This document shows, piece by piece, positions 1 to 7,552 of a stretch of 17,119 nucleotides of DNA. Location of the stretch: NCBI GenBank assembly GCA_044867925.1, contig JBIOVV010000033.1:1-17119 (forward strand), written 5' to 3'. Numbering within the stretch: position 1 is the first letter of the stretch; the number at the start of each line of letters is the position of its first letter. The notes under the pieces were generated by a model, which did not search any database, was not told where the DNA came from, and saw only the letters and a list, made by a program, of their open reading frames with translations. The DNA comes from VRUE01 sp044867925 (lineage in GTDB: Bacteria > Actinomycetota > Thermoleophilia > Solirubrobacterales > 70-9). The translations under genes and the position numbers were made by a program.

Positions 1-2
1 GC

Positions 3-125
3 GCTCCACTCACCCTTCAGGCCCAAACGGCGCAGACGTTCAACGATGCCTTCGCGCAGGGCAAGGCGACCTTTGCCGCGGGGGAGGCCTTCGGGGCGGT
101 GAGCTTTGCGGCGGTGGGGCAGTAG
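3..125 (+). CDS. 3' end of an unidentified gene
   Basis: An open frame enters from the left edge and ends at TAG (123-125), giving the last 40 residues of a protein. The tail is rich in Ala, Phe, Gly and Gln, ending AAVGQ, and has no motif I recognise. A GC-rich hairpin directly after the stop supports this being a real gene end. A chance open frame of this size cannot be excluded in such GC-rich DNA. No function is assigned. Confidence 0.4.
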   Translation, partial: APLTLQAQTAQTFNDAFAQGKATFAAGEAFGAVSFAAVGQ

Positions 126-126
126 G

Positions 127-143
127 GGCGTCGCCCGGACGCC
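127..143 (+). terminator. hairpin after the first stop codon
   Basis: GGCGTC (127-132) pairs perfectly with GACGCC (138-143) across a 5-nt loop, starting 2 nt after a TAG stop. There is no run of T after the stem, so it is at best a non-canonical terminator or an mRNA 3'-end stabiliser. Confidence 0.4.
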
Positions 144-258
144 GCTTAACGATCGCCTAAGCTGCCGAGTCCCTGGGCACCCGCGTGTGTTTGGGAAGAT
201 AAGAAGCCTGGGAATTGGGAAAGAGACCGGGAAACTGGGAACGAGAGGAAGGAACCTG

Positions 259-747
259 GTGGGGAAGAAGATCTTTGCCGCGTTGAGCACCGCCGTCATG
301 ACCCTCGCGATGCTGGCGGCGCCTTTTGCCGTGGCAGCCGAAGTGACTCGCGAAAGTTACAAAGAAGCCGTTGAGCCGATCTGCAAGACGAACACGGAAG
401 CCAACGAACGGATCCTCAAGGGCGTCCGCCAGAAGGTTCAGGCGGGCAAGTTGAAGGCCGCCGGGATCCAGTTCGAAAAGGCCGGCAAAGCCCTCCACAA
501 GGCGATTGTCCAGATCAAGGCCGTGCCGCAGCCGACCGCCGATCAAGCAAAGCTGGCCAAGTGGCTGAAATACGTCGGCGAAGAGGAAAAGCTCTTCCTC
601 AAAGGCGCCAAGCAGCTGAAGAAAGGCAATAAGACCGCTGCCCAGGCGACGGTGATTCGCCTCAATCACAACGCCAATCAGGCCAACAACCAGGTCCTCG
701 CCTTCGAATTCAAGTACTGCCGCTTCGAACCCTCGAAGTTCACCTGA
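259..747 (+). CDS. small secreted helical protein of unknown function
   Basis: The protein has 162 residues. The GTG start at 259 is chosen because a purine-rich ribosome site (AGAGGAAGGA, 244-253) lies just upstream and a Sec signal peptide follows at once: VGKKIF, then a hydrophobic stretch ending AAPFAVAA about 27 residues in. The frame is open further upstream to 106, but that part looks non-coding. The mature chain is lysine- and alanine-rich, predicted mostly helical, with two cysteines, one near the mature N-terminus (PICKT) and one near the C-terminus (KYCRF), that could form a disulfide outside the cytoplasm. I do not recognise the family. It converges on the serine protease with a 14-bp gap. 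A role at the cell surface is inferred only from the signal peptide. Confidence 0.75.
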   Translation: MGKKIFAALSTAVMTLAMLAAPFAVAAEVTRESYKEAVEPICKTNTEANERILKGVRQKVQAGKLKAAGIQFEKAGKALHKAIVQIKAVPQPTADQAKLAKWLKYVGEEEKLFLKGAKQLKKGNKTAAQATVIRLNHNANQANNQVLAFEFKYCRFEPSKFT

Positions 748-761
748 GCGCGGCCTGACGA

Positions 762-1652
762 TCAGCCGGTGACGGCGGCGGGCGCTCCCGTCGTCGTCAC
801 CGCGATCTGTTCCGCGATCCAGGCGTAGATCCGGTCGATCCGCGTGAAGATGTCGGGAAGGTGGGTGTCGCAGTCCGCCGCCCCCAGGCTGGTGATCCCG
901 ATCTGGACCGGGGTGCCGTCTTCGCGGAAGGCCAGCGCCGGCCCGCCGCTGTCGCCGTGGCAGGTCCCGATCGAGAAGCCGGGCGGCGTGATCGTGCAGA
1001 GCTGCGAGGAGTAGTTGAAGAAGGGGTAGTAGGCGCGGGCGTGGTTGCGGCAGTAGAGCTGCCGCTGCACATAGGTGGTGCCGCGCCGCAGCACGGGCGT
1101 CCGTTTGAGCTTGGTCAAGGGGCCGCTGAGCCCCCAGCCCGCGATCCAGGTGGGCGTGTTGGCGGCGAACAGCGCCAGGTCGGTCTGGCTTGCGAGAGCC
1201 ACCGCCGGCGCGGTGGTCGGGGTCGCCAGCACCAGCAGCCCCGCATCCCCGTGGACCTTGAAGCGATTGAAGTAGGGGTAGACGATCGAGCGGCTGACCC
1301 GCGACAGCTGGCGCAGGGCGGGATCGCGGACGTCGCGGCTGCCGGTGACCACGACGTATTGCCCGATCGGCGTCTTCTTGCCGGTGACGATGTCCTCGAT
1401 GCAGTGCGCGGCGGTAAGGACAAGCGTCGGCGCGATCACGGTGCCGGTGCAGCTGAAGCCTTCGCCTTTGGCGTTTGCGGCCAGGATGAACGCAGCCCAG
1501 GGCCATTCTTCGCTCACGGCGGCCGTGCCGCCGACGATCGACGCCTGCGCGCCCCCGGAGGCCGAAGCCGGCCCGGCCAGCGCCAAAGAGAGCAAGATCG
1601 CGCCGAGCGCGCTCCAAGCGGTCGTCCATCCACCTCTCAGCTCCCGTCTCAT
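762..1652 (-). CDS. secreted trypsin-fold (S1 family) serine protease
   Basis: A 296-residue exported endopeptidase of the chymotrypsin fold. After a signal peptide of about 32 residues comes IVGGT (39-43), the usual N-terminus of an active S1 enzyme, preceded by AQAS rather than a basic residue, so activation by a trypsin-like cut is unlikely. The catalytic triad is visible: His83 in LTAAHC, Asp136 in HGDAG, Ser235 in CHGDSGGP. The residue equivalent to chymotrypsinogen 189 is Gly (GTCHGDS), not the Asp of trypsin, while the 226 position appears to be Asp (LPDIFT), so the S1 pocket is not standard trypsin. The ATG at 1652 is preferred over an upstream TTG at 1679 because AGAGGAG lies just before it, although the spacing is short. 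It is divergent from tRNA-Thr. Confidence 0.93.
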   Translation of the reverse strand: MRRELRGGWTTAWSALGAILLSLALAGPASASGGAQASIVGGTAAVSEEWPWAAFILAANAKGEGFSCTGTVIAPTLVLTAAHCIEDIVTGKKTPIGQYVVVTGSRDVRDPALRQLSRVSRSIVYPYFNRFKVHGDAGLLVLATPTTAPAVALASQTDLALFAANTPTWIAGWGLSGPLTKLKRTPVLRRGTTYVQRQLYCRNHARAYYPFFNYSSQLCTITPPGFSIGTCHGDSGGPALAFREDGTPVQIGITSLGAADCDTHLPDIFTRIDRIYAWIAEQIAVTTTGAPAAVTG

Positions 1653-1722
1653 CGCTCCTCTATCGGCAGCTCTAGCCAAATCGGTAGCCCTCTCATCCCT
1701 CCGGAACCCGCTCCCGACCCAC

Positions 1723-1728
1723 TAAGAT
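1723..1728 (+). promoter_or_regulatory. possible -10 element for tRNA-Thr
   Basis: TAAGAT lies 9 bp before the first base of the mature tRNA-Thr, where a -10 box would give a very short 5' leader. The expected -35 region is not a good match, so this is tentative. Confidence 0.35.
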
Positions 1729-1737
1729 CGGGCGCCT

Positions 1738-1810
<73 letters not shown>

Positions 1811-1865
1811 CTAGCGTTCGAAGCGCCGATCTCAATAGGCGGCCCCGGTTTATCTTCCCCAACTG

Positions 1866-3458
1866 ATGCGAGATCGAGCTGAGGGTGGTGAGGGGGCGAG
1901 TCCTGCCGAGGCTGAGGGGCAGGGCAGCAGCCGGCTCGCGTTGCTGCTGGCGATGGCGATGTTCGTGCTCGTCGTCGACACCTCGCTGATGAACGTCTCG
2001 ATCTCGGCCGTCGTCGAGGACCTGGGGACGACGGTCAGCGGAGTTCAGTCGGCAATCGCACTCGAGGCCCTGGTCTCCGCGGCCTTCATCCTGATCAGCA
2101 GCAAGGTCGGCGACCTGATCGGCCGCCGGCGGGCCTTTGTGCTCGGTTTGCTTGGCTACGCCACCGGGGCGCTGGCGATGACCCTCGCGCAAGGGCTGGC
2201 TTCGATCTTCGTCTTCTGGGCGATTATCGGTGGCCTGGGCGCCTCGCTTCTACTTCCCGCCATGCAGTCCCTGATCCGCGGCAACTTCGACGGCAAGGCG
2301 CGGACGAAAGCCTACGCCCTGGTCGGCGCCTCGGCCGCGATCGCAGCCGCGGTCGGCCCCCTCCTCGGCGGCTTTCTGACCACCCTTCTTTCCTGGCGCG
2401 TCGGCTTCATGCTCGAGCTGGTCGTGATCGTGGTCGTGCTGGCGAACATCAAGCTCGTCCGCGACGTCCCCTACACGGGTTCGCGGCAGATCGACGTGAG
2501 GGGAGCGATCCTCTCCGTCCTCGGCATGGGCGGCGTCGTGCTCGGGATCCTGGTCTGGCAGGAGGGCGGCGAGTTCGTCGGCCTGATCATCGCGATCGGG
2601 GTTCTCGCGCTCGCGGCGCTGGCCCGCTCGCTCGTTCGCCGCCACCGGGAGGGGAAGGTGACGCTGCTCGACCCCGACCTATTCCGGCTCCCGGGCTTCA
2701 GGCTCGGCATCTCCCAGCAGATGCTTCAGAACATCACCCTTGGCGGCGCGATGATCGCGCTGCCAATCTTCCTGCAGATCTCGCTCGAGTACAACGCCCT
2801 GCAGACCGGCCTCACCCTCGCTCCGCTTTCCCTCACCATGTTCGCCGCCGCGATCCTCGCCGGGCGGCGGGCGGGGAATCGTCCTCCGGCGAGCATCATC
2901 CGCCTGGGCTATGCGCTGGCGACGTTCGGGATGGCGCTGTTGGTCCCGCTCGTGCCCGCCGCGGACCCGGGCTGGCACCTCGCCATCCCGCTGGCAATTG
3001 GGGGCGCCGGCCTGGGCCTCCTCGTCTCCCAGCTCAACAACTACACGCTTGCGCCGATCGATCAGGAGCGGATCAGCGAGGCGGCCGGCGTCAACTCGGC
3101 CGCGGGATCTTTTGGCCTTTCCTTCGGCCTGGCGGTGGCCGGGGGCATCCTGCTCGCGGCCCTCTCGCTCAGCTTCACCAACATGACGGAGGAAAGCACC
3201 GTGATCCCCTCGGCCCAGCAGCAGGCGATCGCCGACAAGCTCGACGAAGACGCCGAAGTCGTCAGCAACGCTCAGCTCGAAAAGGCTATTGCCGGCGAGC
3301 CCCGGGAAGTGCGGGAGGAGGTCCTCCGCATCAACAGCGACGCGACGAACAGGTCGCTGCAGATCGCGCTGCTGGTCCCGATCCTTGCCGGCCTGACCGG
3401 CATGTTCAACTCGTTTCGGATGCTGCGCCTGCCTCCGCCTCTCGCCCAGCGGCTTTGA
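1866..3458 (+). CDS. MFS drug:proton antiporter, DHA2 (14-TM) type
   Basis: A 530-residue inner-membrane exporter of the EmrB/QacA-like DHA2 family, which expels hydrophobic or cationic compounds in exchange for protons. Visible family marks are the first helix with VVDTSLMNVSI (the acidic motif of helix 1), the cytoplasmic loop motif A (GDLIGRRRAF), and antiporter motif C (AAAVGPLLGG) in helix 5. Length and hydrophobic segments fit 14 helices. Between the last two helices is a hydrophilic loop of about 60 residues beginning near TEEST. The ATG at 1866 has no Shine-Dalgarno sequence; it lies 55 nt after tRNA-Thr. The 3' end overlaps the convergent AI-2E gene by 53 bp. The substrate cannot be told from sequence. 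Confidence 0.92.
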   Translation: MRDRAEGGEGASPAEAEGQGSSRLALLLAMAMFVLVVDTSLMNVSISAVVEDLGTTVSGVQSAIALEALVSAAFILISSKVGDLIGRRRAFVLGLLGYATGALAMTLAQGLASIFVFWAIIGGLGASLLLPAMQSLIRGNFDGKARTKAYALVGASAAIAAAVGPLLGGFLTTLLSWRVGFMLELVVIVVVLANIKLVRDVPYTGSRQIDVRGAILSVLGMGGVVLGILVWQEGGEFVGLIIAIGVLALAALARSLVRRHREGKVTLLDPDLFRLPGFRLGISQQMLQNITLGGAMIALPIFLQISLEYNALQTGLTLAPLSLTMFAAAILAGRRAGNRPPASIIRLGYALATFGMALLVPLVPAADPGWHLAIPLAIGGAGLGLLVSQLNNYTLAPIDQERISEAAGVNSAAGSFGLSFGLAVAGGILLAALSLSFTNMTEESTVIPSAQQQAIADKLDEDAEVVSNAQLEKAIAGEPREVREEVLRINSDATNRSLQIALLVPILAGLTGMFNSFRMLRLPPPLAQRL

Positions 3459-4584
3459 GGTCGGCGGAGATTCGCACGGCGGCGGAAAGCAGCGGCGCCG
3501 CCAGCACCAGCCCGATCGTGCCGAAGAGGCAGCCGCCCGCGATCGTCGCGACCAGGACTGCCAGCGGGTGCAGTTTCAGGGCCGCGCCGTAGGCGATCGG
3601 CTGGACCAGTTGTTGCAGGACGCCGTTGGCCAGCAGGACGACGACGGCAAGCGCCAGCGCAACCTCCGGGCCTTGGTCGCCGAGGGCGATCAGGACCGCG
3701 AAGGCCCCCGCCGTCCAGGCCCCCAGATAAGGAACGTAGCCGCCGACGAAGGTGACCACCGCGATCGTGCCGGCCAGGGGGACCCCGAGGAGCAGCGCGC
3801 CGGCCCCGACTATCAGGGCGCTCCAGGCGGCCACCGCGGTCACCCCGACGAAATAGCCGCGTAGGCTGCCGGCCAGGCGATTCAGGATCGAGTGCCCCAC
3901 CGGGACCGGCACCCCGAGATGGCGCTCGACGAAGGCGCCGATGGTCGGCCCGTCCTTGAGCAGGAAGAAGAGGCTGAGGGCGGTGAACGAGAGGAAGACG
4001 GCGAGCGAGGCGAGCTTGTCGATTCCCCCGAGCAGGCCATGGGTCAGGGCCTCGAAGCCGGCGCTGATCGAGGCGTCGGCGCCGGCGTTCGCCTCCACGG
4101 CGGTGGATGCGCTCACGCCAAGGCTGTCGAGCGCGGACTCGATCTCGCTCGCCCCTTCGCGGAGGCGCTCCGAGAGATTGTCCGCCTGGCTGGAGATGCC
4201 GGCGAGAACGATCAGTCCCACGCCCGCGCCGACCGCGACGATCAGCAGGAAGACGAGCCCGGCCCCGAGCCCCCGCGGCATCCCGTGGCGGCGCAGCCGG
4301 TCGACCAGCGGCGAGGCGACCGAGGCGATGATCCCTGCCGTGAGCACCGGCATCACGATCGTCTGCGTCAGCGAGAGAAGCAGGATCGCGCCGACCAGGG
4401 CCGCCCCGACCCCGACCAGCAGCCAGGCCGAGAAGCCGAGGTCGCGCATCCACTTGGGCGCGGCGAAGACCCCGCTCAGCGCGCCGGGGTCGATTTCGAG
4501 GACTTCCTCCTGCCCGCCGGCTTCCTCGCCCCCGCGCCCGGGGCGTTTCAACCGTCCGAGGAAGATCGCTCGTCGCTCGCTCAT
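3406..4584 (-). CDS. AI-2E family permease-like membrane protein
   Basis: A 392-residue multi-pass membrane protein of the AI-2E/PerM family (PF01594). Seen: an N-terminal cytoplasmic segment, two early helices (LLVGVGAALVGAILLLSL), a soluble insert of about 70 residues rich in Glu, Ser and Ala, then helices including the typical VGGYVPYLGAW and the C-terminal GGCLFGTIGLVLAAPL. Members have been linked to autoinducer export and Na+/H+ exchange, but most have no proven substrate. The start at ATG 4584 is chosen over an upstream GTG (4653), which would overlap the divergent hydrolase gene at 4631. The 3' end runs 53 bp into the MFS gene on the other strand. Confidence 0.9.
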   Translation of the reverse strand: MSERRAIFLGRLKRPGRGGEEAGGQEEVLEIDPGALSGVFAAPKWMRDLGFSAWLLVGVGAALVGAILLLSLTQTIVMPVLTAGIIASVASPLVDRLRRHGMPRGLGAGLVFLLIVAVGAGVGLIVLAGISSQADNLSERLREGASEIESALDSLGVSASTAVEANAGADASISAGFEALTHGLLGGIDKLASLAVFLSFTALSLFFLLKDGPTIGAFVERHLGVPVPVGHSILNRLAGSLRGYFVGVTAVAAWSALIVGAGALLLGVPLAGTIAVVTFVGGYVPYLGAWTAGAFAVLIALGDQGPEVALALAVVVLLANGVLQQLVQPIAYGAALKLHPLAVLVATIAGGCLFGTIGLVLAAPLLSAAVRISADLKAAGREAEAGAASETS

Positions 4585-4630
4585 CGGGCGCCGACGATAC
4601 GCGGCGTCCCCGACACCGATACTGCACGGG

Positions 4631-5389
4631 ATGGAAGCGCGGGCCCGAGTCACCTACGTCGGCCACGGGACCGTCCTGGCGGAGCTCGGCGGCGCCCGGC
4701 TGCTCACCGATCCGATCCTGCGGACGCGCGTCGGCCACCTGCGTCGCCAGGGCCCCCCGGCGGCGCCCGGGGCGGCTGAGGATCTCGACGCGCTGCTCGT
4801 CTCCCACCTGCACCACGACCACGCCGACCTTCCCTCGCTGCGCAGAATCGATCGCGACGTGCCGGCGCTCGTCGGCCCGGGCGCCGGCCGCTTCCTCGCC
4901 CGCCGCGGCTTCGTCGAGGTGACCGAGCTCGCCCCCGGGGAATCGGTCCGAGTCGGCAAGGTGCTCGTCACCGCCGTGAAGGCGATGCACCCGAGCGGTC
5001 GCTGGCTGGAGCGGGACTCCGAGGCGATCGGCTTCCTGATTTCCGCTGAGGACCGTCGCATCTACTTCGCCGGCGACACCGACCTCTTCGACGGCATGGG
5101 CGAGCTCGGCCCCGGGCTCGACCTGGCGCTGCTGCCGATCTGGGGCTGGGGGCCGAGCATCGGCCCCGGCCACCTCGATCCCGAGCGGGCGGCGCGGGCC
5201 GCGGCGCTGCTCTCGCCGCGGATCGCCGTGCCGATCCACTGGGGGACGCTCTACCCGTTCGGCCTGGCGCGGCTTCGTCCCGACCCCCTGCGAGCTCCGC
5301 CGCGGGAGTTCGCCGCCCGCATGCGCGAGCTCGCCCCTCAGGTGGAGGCGCGGGTGCTGGCTCCGGGCGAGTCGACCTCGCTGGCGTAG
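4631..5389 (+). CDS. metallo-beta-lactamase-fold hydrolase, UlaG-like
   Basis: A 252-residue cytoplasmic hydrolase of the MBL fold, COG2220-like. The metal motif HLHHDH is near residue 57, followed by the later metal ligands in AGDTD and the C-terminal HWGTLYP. The N-terminal VTYVGHGTVLAELGGARLLTDP is typical of this group. Members hydrolyse lactones, phosphodiesters or N-acyl-phospholipids, so the substrate is unknown. The start at ATG 4631 gives a 46-bp divergent gap to the permease. The frame is open far upstream (to 3941), but that portion is antisense to the permease and is not used. The 3' end overlaps the convergent phosphatase gene by 52 bp. Confidence 0.9.
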   Translation: MEARARVTYVGHGTVLAELGGARLLTDPILRTRVGHLRRQGPPAAPGAAEDLDALLVSHLHHDHADLPSLRRIDRDVPALVGPGAGRFLARRGFVEVTELAPGESVRVGKVLVTAVKAMHPSGRWLERDSEAIGFLISAEDRRIYFAGDTDLFDGMGELGPGLDLALLPIWGWGPSIGPGHLDPERAARAAALLSPRIAVPIHWGTLYPFGLARLRPDPLRAPPREFAARMRELAPQVEARVLAPGESTSLA

Positions 5390-7407
5390 CTGGCGTGGCC
5401 CAGCTGGGCGAGCCAGTCGCGGAACACGCGATGGACTTGCTCGGCGCCGACGACCTCCCCGGGCCAGGCCAGCTCGCTCGGGTGGAGCACGAAGGGGAAG
5501 CTCTGCGTTCCCCCCATGCCGCCGTGGGAGCCGACCAGCTCCTCGAAGGCGGCGACTTCGCCGAACTCCGGCCAGAGCGCGCTGTTGATCATCAGGTCGG
5601 CGCAGTGGGGAAAGCCGTCGGTGCGCCTGACGTGGGCTGCCGCGTTGGGGCCGAAGGGCGCCAGTGGGTCATCGCCCTCGACCCGGTCCTCGTCGAGGAA
5701 CCTCGTCCCGTCCTTGCCGACCGCCACGGCTCCCCGCTGCGCGGAGCGCGCCAGGACGAAGCCGACACCCGGGTGGTCGCGCAGCGCCGGGAGGAGCCGG
5801 GGGTAGAGGTCCTCGATCCGCTCCAGGGTCACGCGGCCGGGCTCGCGCGGGAAGCTGATCAGCCCCAGGCAGCCGGATGCCATCACCGAGAGCTCGGGGA
5901 CTCCATCGCCGTGCGCCTGCGCGATCTCGCGACGGGCGTCGGGGTCGAGAGCGACAGCGCCCTTGGCGCGGCGATCGCGCGTCGCGATTCGCACGGCGCT
6001 CGCCGCCGCCGTGTCGTCGCGGGCGACCTCGGTGAGGCCGGCGCTCATGTAGGCGAGCGCGTCGTCCTCGCCGCCTTCGACGGCGATCGTGCTGTCGGGC
6101 TCGCAGGCTGAGCGGACGACGTCCTCGAGCGTCTCGCCGAAGCGGTCGCGGAAGGTCTCGCCCTGCGACTGGCCGTGGTCGGAGAGCACCACCAGACGGT
6201 AGGGCCGCGGCCCCTCGGGGCAGGCGGCGGCGATCCGCGCGATTTGGCGGTCGAGATCGCGCAGCACGGCGAGCGCATCGTGCCGTTCGATGCCGGAGTG
6301 ATGGGCGACCTCGTCGTAGGCGAGGAAGGTGGTGTAGATGGCGGGGCGGCCGGCGAGGATGTCACCGACGACCGCTGCCACCTGCAGGTCGCGCTGGACC
6401 ACGGTCGCCCAGGCGCGCACCAACGCGTAGGAGCGGCTGCGGGGGATGCGGGGGCGGACGTCGTCGCGCACCTGGGCGCGGGCTGCGCGGCGCTCGCGCG
6501 CCACCTCGGCGCAGACCAGGACGAAGGTGCGGGCGACCGCGTAGGGGCGGGCGAAGTAGGCGGCGTAGTCGCGACCGATCGGCCGGCGGCGGCGCAGCGC
6601 CGTGCTCATCGTCAGCATCGAGTGGGGCGCGTCGCCGGAGAGGATGTTGGCGCGGCTGGCGCCGTCGGCGTGCAGCAGCCCGCGCCCGTCTGAGTGGCGC
6701 CGCTCCAGCTCTTCGGCATCGCGTGGGTGATTGGTGACGATCGCCGCGCCGCGCTCCTTCTCCCACCAGCGGAAGGCGGGCATGTCGTCGTTGTCGCCGT
6801 GCAGCAGGCCGGCCTGGCAGGCGCCGGTCTGCGAGGACCAGTCGGTTTCCCAGCGCCGCAGCCGGTGCGAGCCGCCGCGCAGCCAGGCCGCCAGGTTGGG
6901 CGCGTTGCCGTCGCTCAGCGCACGGTGCAGGACGTCGTGGGCGAGGCCGTCGATCTCGAGGAAGACGACGCCGGGCACCTCGCTGCTCGCCACCTTGTCG
7001 CGGCGGCGCACCTGCCGCCCGACGACCTGGCGGTACCAGTAGTCGTCTTCGTCGATCGCCAGCAGCGCGTAGACCAGGGAGGTGACCGCCGCCATCGCGA
7101 TCGTCACCACGATTCCCTCGAAGACCCCGTCGATCTGGGCGCCGGGCAGGACGTTGATCGCGAGCGTTACCACCACCCCGTTCAGCACCAGCGCCGCCCC
7201 TCCCAGGGTGAGGACGGTCAAGGGCAGGGCCAGGCGGGCGAGCGTCGGCCAGACCAGGGCATTGAGGACGCCGATCAGCGCCGCCGCCCCGATCGCGGCG
7301 GCAGTGCCGTCGAGAACGAAGCCGTCCAGGGCCTGCGAGAGGGCAAGCAGCGTGAGGGCGTCGAGCAGGAGTACCAGCAGCCCTCGCCAGAGGATGCGGA
7401 GGCTCAC
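5338..7407 (-). CDS. alkaline-phosphatase-superfamily enzyme with N-terminal holin-like membrane domain
   Basis: About 689 residues in two parts. Residues 1-120 hold four hydrophobic helices like the phage-holin-4-2 family (PF04020), including GVLNALVWPTLARLALPLTVLTLG. From about 145 onward is an alkaline phosphatase/phosphodiesterase fold with a metal Asp in LEIDGLAHD (Asp153), probable nucleophile Thr194 in SSQTGACQAG, AYDEVAHHSG, VVLSDHGQSQG and a late SHGGMGG. The enzyme part is expected to be membrane-tethered; which side it faces is not clear. The GTG at 7407 fits the hydrophobic start. An open upstream extension to 7524 crosses the tRNA fragment and is unlikely to be coding. A GGAGGG 25 nt upstream of the GTG leaves the exact start uncertain. 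Confidence 0.88.
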   Translation of the reverse strand: MSLRILWRGLLVLLLDALTLLALSQALDGFVLDGTAAAIGAAALIGVLNALVWPTLARLALPLTVLTLGGAALVLNGVVVTLAINVLPGAQIDGVFEGIVVTIAMAAVTSLVYALLAIDEDDYWYRQVVGRQVRRRDKVASSEVPGVVFLEIDGLAHDVLHRALSDGNAPNLAAWLRGGSHRLRRWETDWSSQTGACQAGLLHGDNDDMPAFRWWEKERGAAIVTNHPRDAEELERRHSDGRGLLHADGASRANILSGDAPHSMLTMSTALRRRRPIGRDYAAYFARPYAVARTFVLVCAEVARERRAARAQVRDDVRPRIPRSRSYALVRAWATVVQRDLQVAAVVGDILAGRPAIYTTFLAYDEVAHHSGIERHDALAVLRDLDRQIARIAAACPEGPRPYRLVVLSDHGQSQGETFRDRFGETLEDVVRSACEPDSTIAVEGGEDDALAYMSAGLTEVARDDTAAASAVRIATRDRRAKGAVALDPDARREIAQAHGDGVPELSVMASGCLGLISFPREPGRVTLERIEDLYPRLLPALRDHPGVGFVLARSAQRGAVAVGKDGTRFLDEDRVEGDDPLAPFGPNAAAHVRRTDGFPHCADLMINSALWPEFGEVAAFEELVGSHGGMGGTQSFPFVLHPSELAWPGEVVGAEQVHRVFRDWLAQLGHASYASEVDSPGASTRAST

Positions 7408-7479
7408 GGCCTGTGCGCCACCCGCCAGAAGGTTCCCTCCGCCATCGCAGGTGAGTCTAGAGTCGGGAAGCGCAGCGAA

Positions 7480-7509
7480 GGGTCGCGAGCTCGAGTCTCG
7501 TCCCGGGCT
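7480..7509 (+). repeat. 3' fragment of tRNA-Thr (possible attachment-site remnant)
   Basis: These 30 nt match 1781-1810 of tRNA-Thr at 27 positions: variable loop GGGTC, T-stem GCGAG/CTCGT, T-loop CTCGAGT and the acceptor 3' strand CCCGGGC plus T. No matching acceptor 5' strand, D-arm or anticodon arm is present upstream, so it is only a 3' half. Its orientation matches the intact tRNA-Thr, as expected for the distal repeat of an element that inserted into the 3' end of that tRNA. No integrase remains in the 1811-7480 segment. Confidence 0.6.
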
Positions 7510-7552
7510 TGGAACGCAGCTCAATCTTTTTCGATCGTTAATCTGCCGCTTC

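Noticed and set aside
157..1629. 490-residue open frame on the minus strand
   Set aside because: It is Arg/Ala/Gly-rich low-complexity sequence, antisense to the signal-peptide gene at one end and out of frame with the protease at the other.
3272..5239. 655-residue open frame on the minus strand
   Set aside because: It lies over the permease, hydrolase and exporter genes, and its Arg/Ala/Pro-rich content is typical of an off-frame in GC-rich DNA.
7436..7509. A complete second tRNA-Thr
   Set aside because: Only the T-arm and 3' acceptor strand are present; no pairing 5' acceptor, D-arm or anticodon arm can be found.
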